A DNA stretch of 26,426 nucleotides from Saprospiraceae bacterium (GCA_020630355.1 JAHDBO010000002.1:1-26426), one strand, 5' to 3'. Shown: positions 6,384 to 14,693, counted from the first letter of the stretch. Notes: a model not told the origin generated them from the letters alone. Program-made: numbers and translations.

Positions 6384-7487
6384 ATGACAAAATACCTCCC
6401 GTTTCTGGTTTTATACATTTTATTTGGACTTGTTGCATGCTCCGATGACGACACGCCTACTGCCGACCCCAATGATTTAACCACTATTGCTTACACCCCA
6501 GAAGCTTATACGGTTGCCCTTCCTGCCGAGTTCCCTCCGCTGGAAATACCAACGGATAACCCACTAACCAAAGAGGGCGTTCAGCTAGGACGGAGATTGT
6601 TCTACGACCCTATTTTATCCGCTGATAGTACCATGTCATGTGCTAGTTGCCATCAACTCGAAGTGGGTTTTGCCGACCCACTCCCAACAAGCGTGGGCAT
6701 TGACGGTATTGCAGGTACGCGCAGCGGGATGTCCTTATTAAATATTGCTTATAGTTTAAATGGTTTAAACTGGGATGGTAAAATTGCCAGCTTAGAAGAA
6801 CAAGCACTCGAACCCGTCACCAACGAAATCGAACTGCACGAATCTTGGCCCAATGTCATTGAAAAACTCAAAAGACATACGGATTACCCTAGTCGATTCA
6901 GGAAAGCTTTCGGAATAGAAAACAAATCAGAAATCACGAAGGAGCTAGCTGCCAAAGCCATTGCTCAATTCGAGCGCATTATCCTCACAGGTGCCAACTC
7001 TAAGTACGACCGAGTGCTAAGAGGGGAAGCTTTTTTCACAGATGAAGAGCTGAATGGATTTGATATGTTCTTCGATATTTCACCAGAATTGCCCGATGCG
7101 GAATGTGGACACTGCCATAACGGAGCCCTACTTTCTACCAATGAATATTTCAACAACGGTATTGACAATGCCCCTACTCTAGACGATTTCATCGATAAAG
7201 GGAGGGGGGAAATTACTGGTATTCCTTTTGATAATGGTCGTTTCCGAGCGACCACTCTAAGAAATATTGAGTTTACCGCTCCTTATATGCACGATGGTCG
7301 ATTCCAAACCTTGGAAGAAGTCGTAGACCACTATAATTCTGGAGGGAAATATGCCCCCAATCTAGACCCTTTAATCCTCCCACTAGGCATGACGGATAGC
7401 CAAAAACAAGATCTGGTTGCCTTTTTGAAAACCTTTTCTGATACGTCCTACCAAGAAAACCCTGACCTTCAAAATCCTTTTGAATAA
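6384..7487 (+). CDS. mbnH: MbnH-like diheme cytochrome c peroxidase/MauG lipoprotein
   Basis: 367 residues. The lipobox GLVAC lipidates C19, placing the enzyme on the periplasmic or outer face of a membrane. There are two c-type heme sites, CASCH (86-90) and CGHCH (241-245). Between and after them are the superfamily motifs NGLNWDGKIASLEEQALEPV (126-145, W130) and FRATTLRNIEFTAPYMHDGR (287-306), then LEEVVDHYNSGG. This is the bacterial diheme peroxidase/MauG fold at typical length. Because it follows MbnP with a 3-base gap, the expected job is MbnH: using peroxide and a high-valent diheme state to oxidise a Trp of MbnP to kynurenine. A generic cytochrome c peroxidase is the alternative; axial ligands cannot be judged by eye. 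Its TAA stop overlaps the ATG of mgsA by one base. Confidence 0.9.
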   Translation: MTKYLPFLVLYILFGLVACSDDDTPTADPNDLTTIAYTPEAYTVALPAEFPPLEIPTDNPLTKEGVQLGRRLFYDPILSADSTMSCASCHQLEVGFADPLPTSVGIDGIAGTRSGMSLLNIAYSLNGLNWDGKIASLEEQALEPVTNEIELHESWPNVIEKLKRHTDYPSRFRKAFGIENKSEITKELAAKAIAQFERIILTGANSKYDRVLRGEAFFTDEELNGFDMFFDISPELPDAECGHCHNGALLSTNEYFNNGIDNAPTLDDFIDKGRGEITGIPFDNGRFRATTLRNIEFTAPYMHDGRFQTLEEVVDHYNSGGKYAPNLDPLILPLGMTDSQKQDLVAFLKTFSDTSYQENPDLQNPFE

Positions 7488-7861
7488 TGGAAAAATCTAA
7501 GAAAATCGCCCTTATTGCGCACGATGGCAAAAAGGTGGAACTCGTCTCCTTCGTTTTACAGCACAAAGCTATTTTTCTGAAATGTAAAATCCTAGCAACT
7601 GGCACAACAGGTTCTCACCTCGAAGAGGCAGGTGTTCCCGTCACTAGATTATTATCTGGTCCCATCGGTGGGGATGCCCAGATAGCAGCTAAGGTAGCAG
7701 AAAAAGAAATGGACGCCGTGATATTCTTCCGTGACCCACTCGATAAGCATCCGCACGAGCCAGATGTGCAAATGCTCATGCGCCTGTGCGACGTCCACAA
7801 TGTACCCCTAGCCACCAATCCCGCCACAGCGAAATTGATTATGACCAGCATTACGGTTTAA
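7487..7861 (+). CDS. mgsA: Methylglyoxal synthase
   Basis: 124 residues, cytoplasmic, converting dihydroxyacetone phosphate to methylglyoxal and phosphate. It is slightly short compared with E. coli (about 150) because the N-terminal extension is missing. Key residues are present: AHDGKK (H12, D13, K16), the phosphate-binding TGTTG (39-43), SGPIGGD with catalytic D63, and FFRDPLDKHPHEPD (D83, H90). The ATG shares its A with the mbnH stop (TAATG), implying translational coupling to a copper/kynurenine cassette, an unusual partner for a phosphate-stress enzyme. No terminator hairpin is seen after it; icmF starts 119 bases later with its own candidate promoter. Confidence 0.95.
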   Translation: MEKSKKIALIAHDGKKVELVSFVLQHKAIFLKCKILATGTTGSHLEEAGVPVTRLLSGPIGGDAQIAAKVAEKEMDAVIFFRDPLDKHPHEPDVQMLMRLCDVHNVPLATNPATAKLIMTSITV

Positions 7862-7899
7862 GGTGGCCTTCCTCAACTTTTCTTCGCCTATTTTATTTG

Positions 7900-7907
7900 T
7901 ACTTTTG
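7900..7907 (+). promoter_or_regulatory. -7 element upstream of icmF
   Basis: A perfect TACTTTTG octamer (consensus TAnnTTTG), identical to those before batE and the dehydrogenase gene. A clear -33 TTG is not found at the expected distance. The predicted leader would be about 65 bases and contain the hairpin at 7919-7935. Confidence 0.45.
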
Positions 7908-7918
7908 TACTTTGTTTC

Positions 7919-7935
7919 TATTTGCCGAAAGGCAA
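7919..7935. repeat. 17-base GAAA-loop hairpin, copy 2, in the icmF leader
   Basis: Identical to 2135-2151: TTGCC and GGCAA close a GAAA tetraloop. It lies between the icmF -7 element and start codon, so it would form near the 5' end of the mRNA and might protect or regulate it. Confidence 0.55.
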
Positions 7936-7980
7936 GAAAGAACCAGCAGCCTTTTAAAAATAAAATCATAAATCACGCTC

Positions 7981-10900
7981 ATGGAACAAATCGCTCCGTA
8001 TCAACCGCAGCATAAAATCCGCATTGTCACTGCCGCTTCGCTCTTTGATGGGCACGACGCAGCTATCAACATCATGCGTCGTATCATGCAGAGTTCGGGG
8101 GCAGAGATTATCCACCTTGGGCATAACCGCTCCGTGAAGGAAATCGTGGATACCGCTATTCAAGAAGATGCGCAAGGGATTGCCATTACTTCTTACCAAG
8201 GGGGGCACAATGAATTTTTCAAATACATGTACGATTCGCTCAAAGAGCAAGGAGCGGATCATGTGAAAATTTTCGGCGGCGGCGGCGGTACGATACTGCC
8301 AACCGAAATCGAAGACCTGCACAATTATGGTATTTCCAAAATATACTCGCCCGATGATGGTCGTCGGATGGGCCTGCAAGGCATGATAAACGACTTGTTG
8401 CAGCAGTGTGACTTTCCTGTCGGGGGCAATCTGAACGGGGAAGTGGAACATTACAAGAAAAAAGATTTCCATGCTGTTGCTCGATTGATTTCGGCAGTCG
8501 AGAATTTCCCAGAGGAGAACGCCAAATTTTTAGAAGGCTTGCGCCAAGAAATTGCTACGAAAAATATCCCCGTCCTAGGAATCACAGGAACAGGGGGTGC
8601 AGGGAAATCCAGCTTGGTAGATGAGTTGGTCCGCCGTTTTTTATTGGATTTTAAAGATAAAACGATAGCAATTATCTCCGTTGACCCATCCAAGCGGAAA
8701 ACGGGCGGTGCACTTCTAGGCGACCGCATCCGCATGAACGCTATCAATAATGTGGACAGGGTGTATATGCGCTCTTTGGCGACGCGCCAATCCAATTTGG
8801 CATTATCCAAACACGTTCAAGCAGCGGTTGATATTCTGAAGGGGGCGAATTTTGATTTTATTATTTTGGAAACATCGGGTATCGGTCAATCCGATACAGA
8901 AATCATCGACCACTCGGATGCCTCCTTATATGTGATGACGCCAGAGTACGGTGCGGCGACACAGCTAGAAAAAATCGACATGCTCGATTTTGCGGACATC
9001 ATTGCTTTGAACAAATTCGATAAGCGAGGCGCATTGGACGCCCTTCGTGATGTGCGCAAGCAATACCAGCGCAACCACCAACTCTGGGACAAGGACTTGG
9101 ATACGATGCCAGTCCATGGCACGATTGCCTCCCAATTCAATGACCCTGGCATGAACCGTTTGTACCGCTCGATAATCGACGTGATCAACGAGCGGACAGG
9201 CGCAAACCTTCAGTCGTCTTACGAGTTGACGCAGGAGATGAGCCAGAAAATATACATCATTCCGCCCAAGCGGACACGTTATCTTTCTGAAATCTCTGAG
9301 AACAACCGTCAGTACGACCGTTGGGTGGAACAGCAAGTGTCCCTAGCTAGGACGCTATTTGGTATTCGCCAAACGATTGACTCTTTACAAGCTTCCAGTT
9401 TAGAAAATAAGGATGGGCTGATAGCGGACTTGGAGAAGCGTTTTGAGGATGTGCAACTGGATTTGGATGGCCGTTGCAAGCGGATATTAGATACTTGGGA
9501 GGAAACGAAGCAGGCTTACGCCGATGATGAGTTTGTGTATAAAGTACGGACGAGGGAAATCCGAGTACCGACCTTTACGACATCCTTGTCCAAGCAGCGA
9601 ATCCCTAGGGTGGCATTGCCTAGATATAAGGATTGGGGAGAGATTTTAAAATGGGTTTTACAGGAGAATGTACCTGGTTCCTTCCCGTTTACAGCGGGGG
9701 TGTTCCCCTTCAAGCGGAAGGGCGAAGACCCAACGCGGATGTTTGCAGGAGAAGGAGGACCAGAGCGAACGAATAGACGATTCCATTACCTCTCTTCGGA
9801 TATGCCTGCCAACCGCTTGTCAACGGCTTTCGACTCGGTGACACTCTACGGAGAAGACCCCGACCATCGACCAGACATTTATGGCAAAATCGGGAACTCA
9901 GGGGTGAGCGTCTGCTGCTTGGATGATGCTAAGAAATTATATTCAGGCTTCAATTTATCAGAGCCGAGCACATCCGTTTCTATGACTATCAACGGGCCTG
10001 CAGCTACGATTTGTGCTTTCTTTTTGAATGCCGCTATCGACCAGCAGTGTGAACTCTACATCAAAGAAAATGGACTGGAACATTTGGTGGAAGCCAAACT
10101 CAAATCCTTGTATGATGACAAAGGGCTAGCCCGACCAAAATATCAGGGTGAAGTCCCCCAAGGAAACGACGGCCTCGGTTTGATGCTCCTAGGTGTTACG
10201 GGCGACCAAATTCTAGAGCCAACGGTCTATGCCAACATCAAAGCCAAGACCTTATCTGCTGTTCGGGGTACGGTACAAGCCGACATTCTAAAAGAAGACC
10301 AAGCACAAAACACCTGTATTTTTTCGACAGAATTTTCCTTGAAACTGATGGGCGATGTACAGGAATATTTCATTAACAATAAAGTCCGCAATTTCTATTC
10401 GGTTTCTATTTCGGGCTATCACATCGCCGAGGCAGGGGCAAATCCGATTACACAGTTGGCATTCACCTTATCGAATGGCTTCACTTTCGTGGAATATTAC
10501 CTGTCGAGAGGCATGAACATCGATGATTTTGCGCCGAACTTATCCTTCTTTTTCTCCAATGGAGTTGACCCCGAATATGCGGTTATTGGAAGGGTTGCGA
10601 GACGTATTTGGGCGAAAGCCATGAAAAACAAATACAAGGGCAACGAGCGTTCTCAAAAACTGAAATACCATATCCAAACCTCGGGTCGTTCCTTGCACGC
10701 ACAGGAGATTTCTTTCAACGATATTCGGACGACCTTGCAAGCTTTGTATGCGATTTATGACAACTGTAATTCGCTACACACCAACGCTTACGATGAAGCG
10801 ATTACTACACCTACGGAGGAAAGTGTACGCCGTGCGGTTGCCATTCAAATGATCATCAACCATGAGCTAGGTTTGGCAAAAAATGAGAACCCATTACAAG

Positions 10901-11364
10901 GGGCATTCATCATCGATGAGTTGACGGATTTGGTGGAAGAAGCGGTCTTGACCGAATTTGACCGAATCACGGAGCGGGGTGGTGTCTTGGGGGCGATGGA
11001 AACGATGTATCAGCGCGGCAAAATCCAAGAAGAATCCCTGTATTATGAAACCTTGAAGCACACAGGTGAATACCCCATTATTGGGGTGAACACCTATTTG
11101 TCGAAAGACGGTTCTCCTACGATTATCCCCGATGAGGTCATCCGTGCAACGGAGGAGGAAAAGCTTGACCAGATTAAAACGAAGGAAAATCTTCAAGCTT
11201 TCAATCCAAATCGTAGCCAAGAAATGTTAAAGTCTCTTCAAAAAGCGGCCATCAACCATGAAAATCTCTTCAAATATTTGATGGAAGTGACAAAGTTTTG
11301 TTCGCTTGGTGAAGTCACTAATGCCTTATATGAGGTAGGTGGGCAATATCGAAGGAATATGTAG
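7981..11364 (+). CDS. icmF: Fused isobutyryl-CoA mutase IcmF
   Basis: 1127 residues, the usual IcmF length. Adenosylcobalamin-dependent interconversion of isobutyryl-CoA and n-butyryl-CoA, with its own G-protein chaperone. Domains in order: a B12-binding domain (about 10-145) with LFDGHDAAIN (D23, H25) and FGGGGGT; a MeaB-like GTPase (about 190-400) with P-loop GTGGAGKSS (203-211), VDPSKRKTGGALLGDR, ETSGIGQSD and NKFD (344-347); a linker; and the mutase barrel (about 560-1127) with FPFTAGVFPFKRKGEDPTRM and GEGGPERTNRRFHYL. The AGVFPFKR stretch carries the Phe characteristic of IcmF, where methylmalonyl-CoA mutases have Tyr. The C-terminal end RRNM looks complete. It lies 119 bases after mgsA with a candidate promoter between, so it is probably a separate unit. 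Probably acts in branched-chain acyl-CoA metabolism. Confidence 0.95.
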   Translation: MEQIAPYQPQHKIRIVTAASLFDGHDAAINIMRRIMQSSGAEIIHLGHNRSVKEIVDTAIQEDAQGIAITSYQGGHNEFFKYMYDSLKEQGADHVKIFGGGGGTILPTEIEDLHNYGISKIYSPDDGRRMGLQGMINDLLQQCDFPVGGNLNGEVEHYKKKDFHAVARLISAVENFPEENAKFLEGLRQEIATKNIPVLGITGTGGAGKSSLVDELVRRFLLDFKDKTIAIISVDPSKRKTGGALLGDRIRMNAINNVDRVYMRSLATRQSNLALSKHVQAAVDILKGANFDFIILETSGIGQSDTEIIDHSDASLYVMTPEYGAATQLEKIDMLDFADIIALNKFDKRGALDALRDVRKQYQRNHQLWDKDLDTMPVHGTIASQFNDPGMNRLYRSIIDVINERTGANLQSSYELTQEMSQKIYIIPPKRTRYLSEISENNRQYDRWVEQQVSLARTLFGIRQTIDSLQASSLENKDGLIADLEKRFEDVQLDLDGRCKRILDTWEETKQAYADDEFVYKVRTREIRVPTFTTSLSKQRIPRVALPRYKDWGEILKWVLQENVPGSFPFTAGVFPFKRKGEDPTRMFAGEGGPERTNRRFHYLSSDMPANRLSTAFDSVTLYGEDPDHRPDIYGKIGNSGVSVCCLDDAKKLYSGFNLSEPSTSVSMTINGPAATICAFFLNAAIDQQCELYIKENGLEHLVEAKLKSLYDDKGLARPKYQGEVPQGNDGLGLMLLGVTGDQILEPTVYANIKAKTLSAVRGTVQADILKEDQAQNTCIFSTEFSLKLMGDVQEYFINNKVRNFYSVSISGYHIAEAGANPITQLAFTLSNGFTFVEYYLSRGMNIDDFAPNLSFFFSNGVDPEYAVIGRVARRIWAKAMKNKYKGNERSQKLKYHIQTSGRSLHAQEISFNDIRTTLQALYAIYDNCNSLHTNAYDEAITTPTEESVRRAVAIQMIINHELGLAKNENPLQGAFIIDELTDLVEEAVLTEFDRITERGGVLGAMETMYQRGKIQEESLYYETLKHTGEYPIIGVNTYLSKDGSPTIIPDEVIRATEEEKLDQIKTKENLQAFNPNRSQEMLKSLQKAAINHENLFKYLMEVTKFCSLGEVTNALYEVGGQYRRNM

Positions 11365-11418
11365 CAATTTCAATAAAAACATTTATAAAACTCTTTACAG
11401 CTTGTCTAAAATTTATTT

Positions 11419-11540
11419 GATTTTGAAAATCAATGCTTTGTGGTTCTGAGGGACTAAAAAACGGGGAGCCTGACTGCACAGGTTTAGCGGGCTAAATAAG
11501 TCATTTTTCAGAAAGTCAGGTTCGTAAAGCATTGGTTTTC
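11419..11540. repeat. Nested inverted-repeat element downstream of icmF
   Basis: Outer arms GAAAATCAATGCTTT (11425-11439) and AAAGCATTGGTTTTC (11526-11540) pair at 14 of 15 positions. Inside, CCTGACT (11469-11475) pairs with AGTCAGG (11514-11520), and TTTAGC-gg-GCTAAA (11483-11496) forms a third dyad. The left arm also begins with its own palindrome GATTTT-G-AAAATC (11419-11431). It could be a stable RNA structure at the icmF 3' end, a small RNA, or a decayed miniature mobile element. Confidence 0.55.
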
Positions 11541-11684
11541 AGCTTACAAAAACTTAAACAAGCGCTTAGAATGTGACAAAAATAAGTTATCGTTGTGCAG
11601 GCGAAAGCCTATCCTGACTATTTTCACAATAAGACATTAAACCCTGTCACAAATTCAACTTTTACAATCTATTTCCATTGGGCA

Positions 11685-11747
11685 TTAGGTGTATATATTG
11701 GAAATGGTTTTATGAAATACACATAAAATCAATCCAAATACACCTAA
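11685..11747. promoter_or_regulatory. Inverted repeat abutting the T9SS gene start
   Basis: TTAGGTGTAT (11685-11694) and ATACACCTAA (11738-11747) are perfect inverted arms 43 bases apart. The right arm ends 3 bases before the ATG at 11751. A partial third site AATACACATAA lies between. It may be an operator pair or an mRNA structure covering the start. Confidence 0.45.
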
Positions 11748-11750
11748 AAG

Positions 11751-12737
11751 ATGATGAATCATACTTTATTAAAAGTTTTGGTGCTGCTATTCCTTTCTAG
11801 CCTGTACCTTGAAAGCACCAAGGCACAAAACTGCTTAATCACTCCTGCGGCAACCTCAGTGGAGACTGCAAACGACGGGACATTATGTAGTTACGAGATC
11901 ACTCTGTGTGTCGAAGTACCTGTTAGCCCTTCCCCTAAAAGGATATATTTCAACATTGACTATGACAGCAATGGAGACGGGAGCTTAGATGCAAGCAGCT
12001 CCTTTGAAATCGACCCGCCTGGGAATGCTGATATAAGTGCGGGTACTTACTGCCATACCTTTTCATTAGTGGATGTTGTATGTGACGGTATTGTCGATTC
12101 ATCGGCTATTGGTTACGTTGGTAATGGAGACGGAAGTGATTGTGCCTCTTTCACCAACACTGGCACGACCTCTTCTATATCCCTCCCTGTTGATTTGTTG
12201 CATTTTGAAGTCCGAGGGGACAAAGGAGAGCATCTCTTTAGTTGGGCGACTGCTTCAGAAGAGAATACAATGCTTTTTATTCTTGAGCAATCTAACAATG
12301 GGATGGATCGCTTCGTAGAAATAGGGCGGGTAGATGCCACTGGAAATTCCGTAAGGAGAAGGGATTATTCCTACCGACACCGTCCTAGCAGCACACACAA
12401 TTACTATCGGTTAAGAATAATAGATTTTGATGGTTATACCGAGTTTTCAGATTTGGTTTATATCCGTTCCAACCATATTTCTAAAAATGCGCTAGAAATA
12501 TACCCTAATCCCGTACACGATCAGGTGAATATTCAGATTGATCAGATTGAAAAGGTATCCGTAGTAGTGCAACTGACCAATCTACTTGGCAGTGTGCTTC
12601 GCAGGGTACAGATAAGTACGGCCGATGCACCAGTAAATTTGACGTGGGACTTGGAAGGATTGCCCAGAGGGCTCTATCAAATAACAATAGACGATGGTGA
12701 AACCATAACGAGCAAGAAACTATTGAAAACAGAATAG
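11751..12737 (+). CDS. Secreted protein with T9SS type A C-terminal sorting domain
   Basis: 328 residues. A signal peptide covers about residues 1-25 (MMNHTLLKVLVLLFLSSLYL, then ESTKAQN). There are two adjacent ATG codons; the second, at 11754, would drop one residue. The middle (about 30-145) is a Cys-containing, Asp/Gly-rich region with DSNGDGSLDASSS, possibly calcium binding. It is followed by the common T9SS cargo segment LPVDLLHFEVRGDKGEHLFS...WATASEENT...YYRLRIIDFDG. The last ~80 residues are the sorting domain: LEIYPNPVHDQVNIQI, LTNLLGSVL, LEGLPRGLYQITI, KKLLKTE. Type A domains direct export through the type IX system and usually release or anchoring at the cell surface after removal. 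The passenger function is unknown. An imperfect operator-like dyad precedes it and a strong terminator follows. Confidence 0.85.
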   Translation: MMNHTLLKVLVLLFLSSLYLESTKAQNCLITPAATSVETANDGTLCSYEITLCVEVPVSPSPKRIYFNIDYDSNGDGSLDASSSFEIDPPGNADISAGTYCHTFSLVDVVCDGIVDSSAIGYVGNGDGSDCASFTNTGTTSSISLPVDLLHFEVRGDKGEHLFSWATASEENTMLFILEQSNNGMDRFVEIGRVDATGNSVRRRDYSYRHRPSSTHNYYRLRIIDFDGYTEFSDLVYIRSNHISKNALEIYPNPVHDQVNIQIDQIEKVSVVVQLTNLLGSVLRRVQISTADAPVNLTWDLEGLPRGLYQITIDDGETITSKKLLKTE

Positions 12738-12765
12738 TGCTTCAACCTTTTAATGATTTGAGACC

Positions 12766-12801
12766 AATGCCTAGAACCATTTTCGTTCTAGGCATTTTTT
12801 A
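12766..12801 (+). terminator. Strong intrinsic terminator after the T9SS gene
   Basis: AATGCCTAGAAC (12766-12777) pairs perfectly with GTTCTAGGCATT (12785-12796) around a 7-base loop and is followed by a T run. Confidence 0.92.
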
Positions 12802-12866
12802 TTGTCTTGTCTCTAGGCAAAGCCAATCAAATTTCCGATTTTTGGGTGTTCCACAATTAGCAAACC

Positions 12867-14213
12867 ATGTTTGACGACCTTCAAGAATCCCTCTATCATA
12901 TCCTCTTCACCTACGAGGGCTATGATTTTTTTGTCTACCAATTGGTAGGCGTTGGAATGACAATTCTGCTTGGGCTCATCTTATGGTTTTGGGTTTTAAA
13001 ACATCGTTTGCCCCGTTATTTTAAACGCAATGAAATTGCAGAGGAAGGACAATATCGTATTCGCCAAATCTTGAAACAGACGATTATTCTCCTACTCCTA
13101 TTAGGTCTACTCCTTAGCTTAAATTGGGATATAAAATTATTTGACCTCAATGACTTCGAACTGTGGATTTCGAATATATTCCAAGCCATCTTGGTCTTTA
13201 AATTAGCGCAGCTCTTTGACTGGATTATCGCTCGGGTGCTTATCAATCGTTACTTCGACAACAGAGAAGCCTTAGCCTCCAAAGATGCACATATTGAGGC
13301 ACCGACAGCAGCCGACAAGGTCACTGCTAATCGAACGATACAATATGTCGTGTATGTTTTGTCTATCATCTTTATTCTCAAAAGATTTGGAATAGACCCT
13401 ATCCTATTTCCCATTAAACAAGGAGAGGTTGAGATAGATTTTACGCTATCAAAGATTTTCACGGCAGTCCTGATTCTTTTGGTTGCCCGTTTGTTGATTT
13501 GGGTAGTAACGAATCTGATTTTATACGTGTACTACAAGCGGAGCAACGTCGATATTGGCTCGCAGTACGCTGTCAACCAGCTCCTGAAATATGTCGTTTA
13601 TATGGCGGCCGTTTTGATGGCACTCCAAGCATTACAAATCAATTTGACGCTTATCCTAGGGGGTGCCGCAGCACTCTTGGTCGGGATTGGTTTAGGACTG
13701 CAGCAGACTTTCAACGACTTGATTTCTGGTATAATATTGTTATTTGACAGGACGGTTGAAGTTGATGACGTCGTGGACATTAACGGGATGATCGGCACCA
13801 TCAAAAAAATTGGGATACGGGCTTCTTTGGTAGAAACGAGGGACAATGTCTCCGTTGTGGTACCCAATTCTAAATTCATTTCGGAGAATGTAGTCAACTG
13901 GAGCCACTTCGACTCCAAGGTTCGATTTTCTGTTTCGGTCGGGGTCGCCTACGGCTCTGACACGCAGTTGGTGAAACAACTTCTAATGGATGTTTCCAAG
14001 GAAAATATGTATATCTTGAATCATCCTATTCCTTTTGTACGCTTTGTTGGTTTTGGCGATTCTTCCCTGGATTTTGAGGTGCATTTTTATACTAGAAACA
14101 TTCTCATTATAGAAGACATAAAGAGTGATATGCGTTTTGAGATAGACCGCCTCTTCCGAGAGCATAAAATAGAAATTCCATTCCCGCAAAGGGACATCTG
14201 GAAACGAAATTAG
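12867..14213 (+). CDS. MscS-family mechanosensitive channel
   Basis: 448 residues, inner membrane. About seven hydrophobic segments (near 22-44, 70-86, 103-125, 157-172, 195-222, 237-256 and the pore helix at about 260-293), more than the three of E. coli MscS, so it belongs with the larger YnaI/YbdG-like members. The family core is clear: the Gly/Ala-rich pore helix LGGAAALLVGIGLGLQQTFN (264-283), FNDLISGIILLFDRTVEVDD, the beta-domain with VPNSKFISENVVNWS (332-346), and a C-terminal alpha/beta domain ending EIPFPQRDIW. It would open under membrane tension to release solutes during hypo-osmotic shock. The stop TAG is directly followed by the ATG of the GyrI-like gene, so they are cotranscribed. 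Confidence 0.93.
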   Translation: MFDDLQESLYHILFTYEGYDFFVYQLVGVGMTILLGLILWFWVLKHRLPRYFKRNEIAEEGQYRIRQILKQTIILLLLLGLLLSLNWDIKLFDLNDFELWISNIFQAILVFKLAQLFDWIIARVLINRYFDNREALASKDAHIEAPTAADKVTANRTIQYVVYVLSIIFILKRFGIDPILFPIKQGEVEIDFTLSKIFTAVLILLVARLLIWVVTNLILYVYYKRSNVDIGSQYAVNQLLKYVVYMAAVLMALQALQINLTLILGGAAALLVGIGLGLQQTFNDLISGIILLFDRTVEVDDVVDINGMIGTIKKIGIRASLVETRDNVSVVVPNSKFISENVVNWSHFDSKVRFSVSVGVAYGSDTQLVKQLLMDVSKENMYILNHPIPFVRFVGFGDSSLDFEVHFYTRNILIIEDIKSDMRFEIDRLFREHKIEIPFPQRDIWKRN

Positions 14214-14693
14214 ATGATATTGACTATTAAAAACATAGCAGCTTCCACTTTCGTGGGAAAACATCTGGAAATGTCTATTCAGGTGGACAAGACGGGACAA
14301 CTCTGGGGGAGTTTCATGCCACAATATCATCTTATCCAAAACCTAATAGGCAAGGAACTGTATTCGATAGAATGTTATCCAAATGGGTATTTTGACCGTT
14401 TTCAAGCCAAAGTCCTTTTCCAAAAGTGGGCTGCTGTAAAGGTCAATGATGCCCAATACATACCAGAAGAAATGCGGGTACTAGAAGTACCTGCTGGGCA
14501 ATATGCTGTATTCATCTATAGAGGGATGTCGAGTAGTGTTGCTTCTTTTTATGGAAATATTTTTACAAAATGGATACCTGAAGCAGGATACCTTGTAGAT
14601 CATCGCCCACATTTCGCAGTAATGGGAGAAAATTACAGAAGTGACGACCCTAATTCTGAAGAAGCCATTTGGATTCCAATTAAAAAACTATGA
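14214..14693 (+). CDS. GyrI-like / AraC effector-binding domain protein
   Basis: 159 residues, cytoplasmic, a stand-alone effector-binding (SRPBCC/BacGyrI-type) domain without a DNA-binding part. Recognisable features are the ASTFVGKHLEMS opening, LWGSFMPQYHLI, the central VLEVPAGQYAVFIYRG (the P-x-G-x-Y-A-V-F signature), YGNIFTKWIPEAGYLVDHRP and the closing EEAIWIPIKK. Such domains bind hydrophobic or cationic small molecules, inhibit gyrase in some cases, or hydrolyse small molecules in others; which applies here is unknown. The ATG begins immediately after the mscS stop, and its own stop overlaps the next gene by four bases (ATGA). Confidence 0.82.
   Translation: MILTIKNIAASTFVGKHLEMSIQVDKTGQLWGSFMPQYHLIQNLIGKELYSIECYPNGYFDRFQAKVLFQKWAAVKVNDAQYIPEEMRVLEVPAGQYAVFIYRGMSSSVASFYGNIFTKWIPEAGYLVDHRPHFAVMGENYRSDDPNSEEAIWIPIKKL

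Larger units (their letters stand above)
11365..11750. other. Structured non-coding spacer between icmF and the T9SS gene
   Basis: 386 bases without a credible gene. It contains a nested inverted repeat (11419-11540), a small GAAA-loop hairpin AGGCGAAAGCCT (11599-11610) and a dyad directly before the next start codon (11685-11747). Nothing nameable lies between these. No simple T-tailed terminator for icmF is visible, so the nested repeat may serve that end. Confidence 0.6.

Noticed and set aside
7862..7980. Possible cobalamin riboswitch before icmF
   Set aside because: The gap is only 119 bases and I see neither a B12-box-like sequence nor the required junctions; IcmF uses B12 but is not normally under that riboswitch.
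11448..11462. TGAGGGACTAAAA shared with 24089-24101
   Set aside because: A 13-base match in unrelated contexts without extension; not distinguishable from chance.
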